A stretch of 13,400 bases of DNA, taken from JAZQNC01 sp045536155 (GTDB taxonomy: Bacteria > Bacillota > Clostridia > Oscillospirales > CAG-272). Below are positions 1-6,552 of this stretch, in pieces. A program made the position numbers and the translations under genes. The stretch covers positions 1 to 13,400 of the forward strand of contig JAZSMZ010000032.1 of NCBI GenBank assembly GCA_045536155.1. Direction: 5' to 3'. The notes beneath the pieces are model-generated. The model had not been told where the DNA came from. It saw nothing but the letters and a program-made list of their open reading frames with translations, and did no database searches. The stretch's first letter is position 1; the number at the start of each line of letters is the position of its first letter.

Positions 1-1321
1 AGTAGGTGTCGGGGAAGAGATACCCCTCAAGAGCGTACTTTCTGTGCTCGTTGATGCCGTTAGCGTACACTTCTTTTATAAACCAATATTCCTCAGCCCA
101 GCTCTCGTCGCGCATCTCAGCGATAAATCCTTCGCGTGTGCCTATCTTGTATTCGTCAACGAAGAGTGAGATGATCTGATCAATGGTGTAACCCTCGGGG
201 ATCGTTACCGATACGGTTGTTACCGCAGGAGCTTTAACGATAAGCTCGGTGAGCAGCAGGTCGTAAGACATCGAAGGGGAAACGGTGTGACTGCCCGCTT
301 GGAAGTTAAGGCCGCCGAATTTGTCCGATCTTTTGTCGGCATATATCGAGAATATCGAGGGATATTCAATTACGTCAGCGTCTTCGAGTGCCTTGGCAAC
401 CTCGCTCAGCGAGGCGTATTCGGGAATAACTACCTCAACTTCGTTGACGTCCTTTACAAAGGCAAGTACGTCGTTGCAGACCGAGATGCCGAATATTGAG
501 AGGAAGGCTGAAGCGGCAAGCACGCAAACGATGTATATAACGGCTTTCAGAACGCTTCCGAGAGTGCCGCCGATGATGTCAGATCGATTTTCATAATCCT
601 GCGTGTCGCGATCGTCAAGATGCGAGGGACGGTTTAATTTTTTGCCGCCCTTTGTTGAATTTCCGCCGCGCGAGGTCGTCCTTGTGCCCGCCGCGCTCTT
701 TGTAGTGAGCTTGTTCGGAGCATCAAGTGAGGCGGACGATCGGGAAGATGCGGGACTGCGTGCGGGAGCCGTATGGGTGGGAGCTTTTGACGTCGGTGAC
801 GGCGAGGTGTTACTCTTCGGCTTTGCCGTGAGCATGGCGGGCGGTGTCAGCTCGTCATTTTTTGCTCTCGAGGCAGTCGCACTCTGAACATTTGTGCCCG
901 TCGCAGGCGGGGTCATCTTCTTGATGGCGGGGATCACCTGCGTGTCGTTGTTTTGCATTCTCGTTTTGGCGGGAGTGGGGGCAGGAGCGGCAGGACGTGC
1001 AGTGTTTTGCCGTCTTGCTACGCTCAGATCGTCGAAATTGTAGGTTCGCGATCCGTCGGGCGCCATAGGCGGAGTCTTTTGCACGGTTCGTAAAGTTGAT
1101 GACGTGCCGACTGCGGGAATCGTGCGAGTGCTGTCGTCGCGATAGGCTGTCGGTGTGCTTGTCATCGTCTTTGCGCGCGCATTTGCTCCCGTGTTAGTGG
1201 GTACGGGATTTTTTTGAACGGTCGTCAGCGTGCTTTGGCGCACGGGACGGACCTTTGCCGAATTGGAAGGGACGGTGTCAGCTACTTTTTTTGTGTCCGA
1301 GCGATTGCCGTTGTTATTCAT
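1..1321 (-). CDS. mltG: Endolytic murein transglycosylase MltG (YceG-like), 3' end missing
   Basis: MltG is a membrane-anchored lytic transglycosylase that cleaves nascent glycan strands in the cell wall. The visible 440 residues start at ATG 1321 and run off the left edge. Residues 1 to about 245 are a Ser/Thr/Pro/Ala-rich, probably disordered cytoplasmic tail. A single membrane segment follows at about 249-275 (SVLKAVIYIVCVLAAS onward). The extracellular part begins with a LysM-like region containing IPEGYTIDQII and ends at the window edge in the family signature LEGYLFPDTY. The catalytic glutamate of the family (in a motif like ASIVEKE) lies beyond the edge and cannot be checked. An in-frame TGA lies 15 bases upstream of the start, so this is the first possible ATG, but its Shine-Dalgarno is weak. 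The gene is last in the visible minus-strand run, 87 bases after the CPBP gene. Identity is firm; the exact start is less so. Confidence 0.9.
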   Translation of the reverse strand, partial: MNNNGNRSDTKKVADTVPSNSAKVRPVRQSTLTTVQKNPVPTNTGANARAKTMTSTPTAYRDDSTRTIPAVGTSSTLRTVQKTPPMAPDGSRTYNFDDLSVARRQNTARPAAPAPTPAKTRMQNNDTQVIPAIKKMTPPATGTNVQSATASRAKNDELTPPAMLTAKPKSNTSPSPTSKAPTHTAPARSPASSRSSASLDAPNKLTTKSAAGTRTTSRGGNSTKGGKKLNRPSHLDDRDTQDYENRSDIIGGTLGSVLKAVIYIVCVLAASAFLSIFGISVCNDVLAFVKDVNEVEVVIPEYASLSEVAKALEDADVIEYPSIFSIYADKRSDKFGGLNFQAGSHTVSPSMSYDLLLTELIVKAPAVTTVSVTIPEGYTIDQIISLFVDEYKIGTREGFIAEMRDESWAEEYWFIKEVYANGINEHRKYALEGYLFPDTY

Positions 1322-1408
1322 TTTATCATCATATCAGCATTTTCGCCCGAGATCGGGACGCTTGCGCTGTCCTTTCTTTGAATTTTGTTTTGCATAGTTA
1401 TCATAAAA

Positions 1409-2359
1409 TTACGGTATCAGCAATCCCAGTAAAAACAGGGCAATGCAGATCAGAAATGTTGGAGAAACGATAGCTTTGAAAAGGGGGCTAAAGGAGTCAA
1501 ACGATCGGCGATAGCCGTTGGGACGGAAGGGCACGTCATCTTCCTCATCATCGTCGGTCTCTTTTTCGCCTTCAATGATGGCATCGTTTGACGTAAGGCG
1601 CTCTGCTTCCGAAAAAGCGAGGAAGAGAGAGAAGAGGAAGAGTGAAATAAGTATAAACGCATTGAGAGTTGCATATTCACTTTGGCTGACAATGCGGATA
1701 AGATATTTTTCGAAAAAGAGATTTAATACGTTGTAGCAAAGATGCAAAAGAAATGCCGACAAAGACGATTTCGTTATGTAGACTGCAAAAGCGTATATTG
1801 CCGCATTGTAAAAGTACAGTAAGAAATAGGGCAGATCGAATTGGAGCATACTCGATGCGAGCGCTGTAATAACCACGGTACAGAGAACTCCGTGTTCGCG
1901 GTATTCGGTGAGAAGGATAGACCTAAAAGCGAATTCCTGACATATCGCAGGTACGATCGCCAGGGCCACGATGACGTATATTACGTCGGAAACCGAGCTC
2001 ATCGAGCTTGTGGCTACTGCGGAATATTCGCCGAAAATGCTGCCTGTATTGCCGAGGTTTGCCATGATCAGACGTATTACGCTCGATCCGCTGAGGAGCA
2101 ACAGCAGCGAAATAGAGAAAAACCACAGCCTTGTTGGGGGGATAGGCGTCAGTGCAAGCTTTTTGACGTATCCCGAGGGCTCGCTTTTTGCATAAAATAC
2201 CGCGGGAAGCGCTACTGCAACAAGCTGGAGTATGACGATTGAAAGATAGAGGGTGTCGTCATAACCGAGTATGGCAGGATCGATAAATCGCGAGGCCGCC
2301 GTCAAAACAAGCATGGCGATGAGCATCAGCGGAGCGCGAAACATTTTGTTTTTTAACAT
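1409..2359 (-). CDS. CPBP-family (Abi/CAAX-protease-like) membrane protein with altered active site
   Basis: This 316-residue polytopic membrane protein has about eight hydrophobic segments. It matches the CPBP intramembrane metalloprotease family (Rce1/Abi fold) through IVPAICQEFAFR at residues 135-146 (motif 1) and HLCYN at 206-210 (last motif). Family motif 1 is normally EExxxR, but here it reads Q141-E142-x3-R146. The histidine of the middle motif is also absent: the equivalent stretch MLQFDLPYF (171-179) has Gln173 or Asp175 where His is expected. His206 and Asn210 are kept. A very acidic linker (about 263-275, GEKETDDDEEDD) precedes a C-terminal hydrophobic segment. It starts 26 bases after the cyclo-ligase stop and precedes mltG, so it is probably co-transcribed with both. 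It may be a catalytically altered or inactive family member; substrate and role are unknown. Confidence 0.8.
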   Translation of the reverse strand: MLKNKMFRAPLMLIAMLVLTAASRFIDPAILGYDDTLYLSIVILQLVAVALPAVFYAKSEPSGYVKKLALTPIPPTRLWFFSISLLLLLSGSSVIRLIMANLGNTGSIFGEYSAVATSSMSSVSDVIYVIVALAIVPAICQEFAFRSILLTEYREHGVLCTVVITALASSMLQFDLPYFLLYFYNAAIYAFAVYITKSSLSAFLLHLCYNVLNLFFEKYLIRIVSQSEYATLNAFILISLFLFSLFLAFSEAERLTSNDAIIEGEKETDDDEEDDVPFRPNGYRRSFDSFSPLFKAIVSPTFLICIALFLLGLLIP

Positions 2360-2385
2360 CGTATAAAGTAAGCCTGAAAGCGTTT

Positions 2386-2979
2386 TTACGCCTTTGCGAG
2401 GGCCTTAACTCCTTTTTCGGTTACAATTACGTCAACGGACAGATCAAAGCGTCCTCTCGGAAGAGTGGGGAGGATAAAATCTGCATAGCAAAGACCGACG
2501 GTAGTTCCCGAAAAATGGGGGAGGTATCTGTCGTAAAAGCCCTTGCCGTATCCGATGCGGTATCCCGCGTTGTCGTAAAGAATGGCGGGGACTACGCAGA
2601 CCGCGGGCGATTTGTTAGTCTTCGGATCGTAAAGAGGGCAATCCTTTGTCGGCTCGGGGATGTCGAAAGCACCCTTTGCATCAAGCTGGTCGAGCGAGGT
2701 TACGCATCTGAACTCCATTGTGCGCTTCTCGGTGTCGCAGCAGGGGAAGGCGACCGTCTTGCCGGCCTCGAGAGCTTTTTTAACGATGGGCAGAACGTCT
2801 ATTTCATTCTTTGTGGGATAATACATTAAGAGAACGTCCGAATAGCGGTAGGTGACAAGAGAGGTAAAAAGAGTACAGATCTTGTCGTCTGTCTTCTGCT
2901 TTATATCGTCGGGAATACTGTTTCGCTTTGCCAGATATTCGTCCCTAAGTTTGTTTTTTTCTGTCCTCAGTTCGTACAT
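2386..2979 (-). CDS. 5-formyltetrahydrofolate cyclo-ligase (MTHFS)
   Basis: The enzyme converts 5-formyl-THF to 5,10-methenyl-THF using ATP, returning stored folate to one-carbon metabolism in the cytoplasm. The 197-residue length fits the family (YgfA/Fau of E. coli, YqgN of Bacillus). Visible hallmarks are a basic N-terminal helix (RTEKNKLRDEYLAKRNSI), YYPTKNEID near residues 53-61, AFDIPEP at 104-110, and the signature stretch VVPAILYDNAGY at 129-140 followed by RIGYGKGFYDRYL at 141-153, which forms the nucleotide and folate site. The ATG at 2979 is preceded by the Shine-Dalgarno AAGGAA at 6-base spacing, which fixes the start. It lies 49 bases after the DJ-1 gene and 26 bases before the CPBP gene, in the same minus-strand run. 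Nothing in the sequence looks damaged. Confidence 0.95.
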   Translation of the reverse strand: MYELRTEKNKLRDEYLAKRNSIPDDIKQKTDDKICTLFTSLVTYRYSDVLLMYYPTKNEIDVLPIVKKALEAGKTVAFPCCDTEKRTMEFRCVTSLDQLDAKGAFDIPEPTKDCPLYDPKTNKSPAVCVVPAILYDNAGYRIGYGKGFYDRYLPHFSGTTVGLCYADFILPTLPRGRFDLSVDVIVTEKGVKALAKA

Positions 2980-3028
2980 TGTCTTTCCTTCATTTTAGTG
3001 TTATTTTGCGGTGATTGGAACAGGATCA

Positions 3029-3583
3029 TCAAAAGAATATCGAGTCGCGTACTCTTTCGGATTCGCTCCAGCTTTTAAGCTCGCGCACGATCGCAAGACC
3101 GAACTCATGGGATACACCCATTGCTTTTGCGGTGATGATCTTGCCGTCAACGACCACCTTTTTGTCGGTGACTATCTTGGCACCGTACAGCTTGTCCTCG
3201 AATCCGGGATAGCAAACGGCGTTTTTACCCTCAAGAAGTCCGCGCACGCCCAAAATGAAGGGTGCGGCGCAGATTGCGGCGATGTGCTTGTTGAGCAGTG
3301 TAGCTGCTGCGATGAATGCCGATACGGTGTCGTCATCGTTTAAGTTCTGCGCTCCGGGCATTCCGCCGGGAAGCACTACTGCCTCAAGAGTTTCAAGCAG
3401 CTTTTCGGGTGCCAATGCCTTTGTTGTGGTATCGGCTTCGACAACTACGTTTTGAGACGAAAGAACCGATGTGGTTTTGTTAAGCGAAACGGTTGTGACC
3501 TCAATTCCCGCACGGCGCATGATGTCAACAGGGGTCATTGCTTCGACGAGCTCAAAGCCGTCGGCTAAAAATACGTATACCAT
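3029..3583 (-). CDS. DJ-1/PfpI (ThiJ/YajL-type) family protein
   Basis: This 184-residue cytoplasmic protein covers the whole DJ-1 fold. Seen directly: VFLADGFELVEA at 4-15, PVDIMRRAG at 18-26, VLPGGMPGA at 70-78, the nucleophile elbow AAICAAPFIL with Cys105, and GVSHEFGLAIV near the C-terminus. Glu14 aligns with Glu18 of human DJ-1, which tunes the reactive cysteine (Cys106 there), so the redox or catalytic dyad is intact. Family members act as oxidative-stress sensors or chaperones, glyoxalases or deglycases, and sequence alone does not choose among these. The start at 3583 has a good Shine-Dalgarno (AAGAGGA, about 8 bases away) and sits 22 bases after the GNAT gene stop, so the two are very likely co-transcribed. 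A role in thiamine synthesis, implied by the old ThiJ name, should not be assumed. Confidence 0.92.
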   Translation of the reverse strand: MVYVFLADGFELVEAMTPVDIMRRAGIEVTTVSLNKTTSVLSSQNVVVEADTTTKALAPEKLLETLEAVVLPGGMPGAQNLNDDDTVSAFIAAATLLNKHIAAICAAPFILGVRGLLEGKNAVCYPGFEDKLYGAKIVTDKKVVVDGKIITAKAMGVSHEFGLAIVRELKSWSESERVRDSIFF

Positions 3584-3605
3584 ATATAGTTCCTCTTAAT
3601 TCAAA

Positions 3606-4400
3606 TTAATATTCGCCAAATCGGTTGAGCGCGGGAACGGCGATTTTTCGGCCGTTTGCGAAACGAACCAGGCTCTTTTCATGCTTCTGACCTTCGGCGA
3701 GCGCGTAAAGCGCACGTATTGCATCGTTTTCGTATGAAGGGATATACATATCGAGAATCTTAACCCTATCATCGTCCACTTTTTCCAAAACAATGTATCC
3801 TGACTCTTTCTTTTCTCCGTCATAAACGGTGAACACCGAATTTTCGGGTAAATTCCGTGTGACGAAATTTACGAAAGACTTGGGTGCGGTAAAGCCGTCG
3901 CACGATTTTTTGCCGTCGAATTTGGCAAGCACCGATGCATCGGAGCATATCTCCATATCGAGTCCGTCAAAAGCGGTCATGTCGCATTCAAAGGGGAAGG
4001 GAGAGGGTAAGCAGTCGACGAATCCGAGCTTGCGATATACTTCGAAAAGGGTGTCGCATTGCGGTATAAGGCAGAGAAAATCGCAGTCGGAGGCGGCGTT
4101 GTTTATCATATCGGTAAATATGCCGCGATTGCGGTAAGCTTCGTCAACGCAGCAGCCGTAGAGATAGGCGCCGTCGGTGACACTGTTGCCGAAATGAAAT
4201 TTCACGGGAACGCGGTTGACGATTCCGACAATCTTTTTTGCTTCGGAAAATCCGCGTGATATCTTGATCTCGCCGTTCTTTTCGTGAGCGATTATTATAT
4301 TGCCCTCGCAGTCAAACGAGTTGTAAAAATCGCGTATCGTTTTGGGGCTGTCTGAAAAGCATTTCTGCCAAAGGGACATGATCTGTTTTGAAACGTCCAT
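3606..4400 (-). CDS. GNAT-family N-acetyltransferase, substrate unknown
   Basis: This 264-residue protein has an N-terminal GNAT domain and about 120 further residues. The opening IMSLWQKCFSDSPKTIRDF (7-25) resembles the start of Eis-like and related clostridial GNATs. Motif A, which binds the acetyl-CoA pyrophosphate, is YGCCVDEAYRNRGIFTDMI (81-99), with Arg90, Arg92 and Gly93 placed as in the R/Q-x-x-G-x-G/A loop; the last position is Phe rather than Gly. A later YRKLGFVD fits the usual end of a GNAT domain. The C-terminal part (from about residue 145) looks like a second, degenerate GNAT-like or acceptor domain, but I cannot name it. The start has AAAGGA upstream at good spacing. It lies 21 bases after the zinc-ribbon gene and 22 before the DJ-1 gene. 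The acceptor substrate cannot be told from this sequence. Confidence 0.85.
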   Translation of the reverse strand: MDVSKQIMSLWQKCFSDSPKTIRDFYNSFDCEGNIIIAHEKNGEIKISRGFSEAKKIVGIVNRVPVKFHFGNSVTDGAYLYGCCVDEAYRNRGIFTDMINNAASDCDFLCLIPQCDTLFEVYRKLGFVDCLPSPFPFECDMTAFDGLDMEICSDASVLAKFDGKKSCDGFTAPKSFVNFVTRNLPENSVFTVYDGEKKESGYIVLEKVDDDRVKILDMYIPSYENDAIRALYALAEGQKHEKSLVRFANGRKIAVPALNRFGEY

Positions 4401-4421
4401 TTTATGATCCTTTCGGGTAAA

Positions 4422-5096
4422 TTACAGAAGGTAGATCTTTTCGGTTTTAAACGATCCGTCGCTGTAAAACAGCTCGGATGCGGGATAAACGGCAGATGAC
4501 GAGCAGTCGCGGCAGAAAAATCTCACCGAATCCTCTTCGTCGCCGAGCAGCTCAAAGCCGTAGCTTTCTTCGCTGCCGCCGCAATGGCATTCAACCTTGC
4601 CCTCGGCCGAAAGCTCGGAAAGCATGAAGTTTGCCATATCGTAAAGGGTGGTTCCGTTGTCAAAAAATCCGCCCTTGCCCGAGGTGTCGCTCGAGCGCAT
4701 CTTTTCGAAGCTTTCGAAATCGTCAAGCCCGTTTGCGGCAAGCAGATCCAAAAGATCTCTGTCCGAGCGGTTCATGTCCTCGAGCACCGCCTCCTTTTTG
4801 CCGATAAAGCATATATCGATCGGGCAAACGGGGCATTGCAGAGTGATGAGCTCGCGGTCGAAAAATGATGTGGAATTGATGTTGAACACGTGATCGTGCG
4901 GGCAGATGGTGCAGGAGATGGATAATCTCACCTTGCCGTTTGTCGAATATTCAACTGTGAGCGCACTGCCTCCGCATTGGCATTTCAGCCTGATAAGATC
5001 ACCCGAGAGGGCGAAAATGCCGACTACGCTCAAAACGTGCGATCCGCAATGCGGACAGCGGTATCCAACTGTTGTTTCTTTTAAATCGAGTACCAT
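4422..5096 (-). CDS. Hypothetical protein with three predicted zinc-ribbon modules
   Basis: I do not recognise this 224-residue soluble protein. It carries 13 cysteines, 12 of them in six close pairs: C14-x2-C17 with C39-x-C41, C62-x2-C65 with C88-x2-C91, and C170-x-C172 with C195-x2-C198. Gaps of about 21-22 residues within each set suggest three zinc ribbons; the first and third mirror each other (CxxC then CxC, CxC then CxxC). His67 and His69 follow the third knuckle. A charged Cys-free linker (about 97-169, with NRSDRDLLDLLAANGL) joins modules two and three and may be helical. There is no membrane segment or signal peptide. It is the first gene after a plausible promoter at 5165-5193, and its Shine-Dalgarno is weak (AAAGAGA). 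Nucleic-acid or protein binding is a guess from the fold only. Confidence 0.82.
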   Translation of the reverse strand: MVLDLKETTVGYRCPHCGSHVLSVVGIFALSGDLIRLKCQCGGSALTVEYSTNGKVRLSISCTICPHDHVFNINSTSFFDRELITLQCPVCPIDICFIGKKEAVLEDMNRSDRDLLDLLAANGLDDFESFEKMRSSDTSGKGGFFDNGTTLYDMANFMLSELSAEGKVECHCGGSEESYGFELLGDEEDSVRFFCRDCSSSAVYPASELFYSDGSFKTEKIYLL

Positions 5097-5118
5097 AATA
5101 AATTCTCTTTTTTAGCAA

Positions 5119-5150
5119 GTTTTTGACGAGAAAGCTCTTGAGATCGAGCT
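5119..5150. repeat. Intergenic copy of the DHHW gene's 3' end (32 bases)
   Basis: This stretch matches 5209-5240, the last codons of the DHHW gene, at 29 of 32 bases in the same orientation. The two copies are exactly 90 bases apart, so they are in the same reading frame. On the minus strand this copy would read LDLKSFLVKN, against LGLKSFLAKN at the true protein end. It lies in the leader of the zinc-ribbon gene. Confidence 0.8.
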
Positions 5151-5164
5151 ACTGCCTTTTTTAA

Positions 5165-5193
5165 ATCATATACTTGAGATAAATCTCTGTGAA
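5165..5193 (-). promoter_or_regulatory. Probable sigma-A promoter for the zinc-ribbon gene run
   Basis: Read on the minus strand, TTCACA (5188-5193) and TATGAT (5165-5170) are separated by exactly 17 bases; each differs from consensus at one base. It lies in the 109-base gap after the DHHW gene and would give a leader of about 60 bases before the zinc-ribbon start at 5096. This suggests the downstream genes (zinc-ribbon to mltG) can be transcribed apart from metA-MBOAT-DHHW. No intrinsic terminator is visible in the gap, so readthrough is also possible. Confidence 0.5.
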
Positions 5194-5205
5194 AATCAGT
5201 AAAAA

Positions 5206-6534
5206 TCAGTTTTTGGCGAGAAAGCTCTTGAGTCCGAGCTTGAACATCTCAAACACGTTTGCCTCGCAAACACTGCCGAGATAGCTCATGACAAGTGCCT
5301 GATCGCAATTTTCTTCAACGTAAAGGTTTATCGTGCTCTCCTTGTAGTAGCGCAGGTCTACTATAACGAGGTCGAAATGAACTGCAAGAAGGGGAGCAAG
5401 CGAGTGTGCGTAGCTGTCCTTGACAAGCAGGATCTTCTGACGGCCCTCTTCGACGTTGTTTACCTTTTCGATCGTTACCAGGGCGTTGTTGCCCGAGATA
5501 AAGGAGGCGTATTTGTCCTTTTTGTCGAGATAGGATCTGTCGTAAAATCCGTTAAAGGAGGTGTTTGTATCAACTATCGTGGTGACGTAGTCGCTGTCGT
5601 CGCCATCGTAGCGAAGATAGTACATCTCGTCGGGTTCGATCCACTTCATGCCTGCCGACGACCAGGTCGTGCCGTAGAATTCATCGGAAACGAGCTCTGG
5701 ATTGAAGAAATCGAATTCCTTAGGCTCAACACCCATGGCTCGCACGATCTCGCGGTATCCGACGTAGGCACCGAACGACGTCCAGTGATGGTCGGTGCGG
5801 TAGAGGAGCTGATTTTCGCCCTTGTCATCGTCGTTCATGTAGCTTTTCGAAATCTCTTCGGCGATGGGTGATTTGAGATCGACAAAGGTGATGTAGTCAT
5901 CAGCCTTTATAAGCTTTACAAAATAGTCCCAGCTGTCCGATACCCTGTCGTGAGGGTAATTTGCGGGCAGATAGGGAAAGAGCACGTCAGACGGACGTCC
6001 TGCAAATGCGACGATGTACGGATCTCCCAGCTTTTCCATTGCATCGGCAAAGGCGATGATTCCTTCGGCATTCTTTTTGAGAATATCCTTTGAGGGATAG
6101 TCGTCACGGGTGATGATGTATCCGTCCTTGCCCAAGGTAACGTTGTTGTTTTCTCCCTTGCCCTGAGCGATCTCAGCTCCGCCTTTCAGGCCTACGAAGA
6201 AATCGCGCAAGGGGAACTGGTCGGCGAAATATTCGCTTATCTCGGCGGTGAATTCGCCTGAAATGAGGCGTTCAATCGTGAATTTGGGTGCCTGCTGCAG
6301 ATAGCGGTTTTCCTGATCTGAAAAGCTTACGTCGGGCATGATGAACATCAGAATGGAGAGTCCGAAGATAAAGGCGCAGAGGATGACGGTGGTTATAATG
6401 TCGATCTTGCGGGTCTCTTTTGCATGGGCAAACTGGATGTTCATCAGCGCGTCCTGCTCAGTCTGACTCTCGGGACGGGAGTCGACGGGGACGGCCTTTT
6501 TTATTTCGTTTACGTTATTTTCGATGTTGTTCAT
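5206..6534 (-). CDS. DHHW-family extracytoplasmic protein, partner of MBOAT O-acetyltransferase
   Basis: This 442-residue protein belongs to the DHHW family, related to the SGNH-like AlgJ/AlgX proteins of polysaccharide O-acetylation. Layout: a cytoplasmic head (1-43), one membrane anchor at about 44-66 (DIITTVILCAFIFGLSILMF), then an extracytoplasmic domain. Family marks are ENRYLQQAPKF (75-85), FADQFPLRDFF (103-113), GKDGYIITRDDY (135-146), the naming motif DHHW at 248-251, and KDSYAHSLAPLL (372-383) with the likely catalytic Ser374. Asp248, a His of the motif and Ser374 are the expected triad-like residues. It starts 18 bases after the MBOAT stop and has AGGATAAA before the ATG, so the two form a pair. 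By analogy, the MBOAT passes acetyl groups across the membrane and this protein helps place them on a cell-surface polymer; which polymer is unknown. Confidence 0.9.
   Translation of the reverse strand: MNNIENNVNEIKKAVPVDSRPESQTEQDALMNIQFAHAKETRKIDIITTVILCAFIFGLSILMFIMPDVSFSDQENRYLQQAPKFTIERLISGEFTAEISEYFADQFPLRDFFVGLKGGAEIAQGKGENNNVTLGKDGYIITRDDYPSKDILKKNAEGIIAFADAMEKLGDPYIVAFAGRPSDVLFPYLPANYPHDRVSDSWDYFVKLIKADDYITFVDLKSPIAEEISKSYMNDDDKGENQLLYRTDHHWTSFGAYVGYREIVRAMGVEPKEFDFFNPELVSDEFYGTTWSSAGMKWIEPDEMYYLRYDGDDSDYVTTIVDTNTSFNGFYDRSYLDKKDKYASFISGNNALVTIEKVNNVEEGRQKILLVKDSYAHSLAPLLAVHFDLVIVDLRYYKESTINLYVEENCDQALVMSYLGSVCEANVFEMFKLGLKSFLAKN
5209..5240. repeat. In-gene copy of the 32-base repeat (DHHW gene 3' end)
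   Basis: This is the coding copy of the repeat also found at 5119-5150, with three mismatches between them. It encodes the last residues, LGLKSFLAKN, just before the TGA stop. Confidence 0.8.
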
Positions 6535-6552
6535 TTTATCCTACCGCCTTTC

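Noticed and set aside
1346..1357. Palindrome CCCGAGATCGGG before mltG as a terminator
   Set aside because: The stem is only 4-5 pairs and no T-run follows on either strand.
5377..5871. A 164-codon open frame on the plus strand
   Set aside because: It is antisense to the DHHW gene, which carries all the family motifs; no credible domain and no matching operon context.
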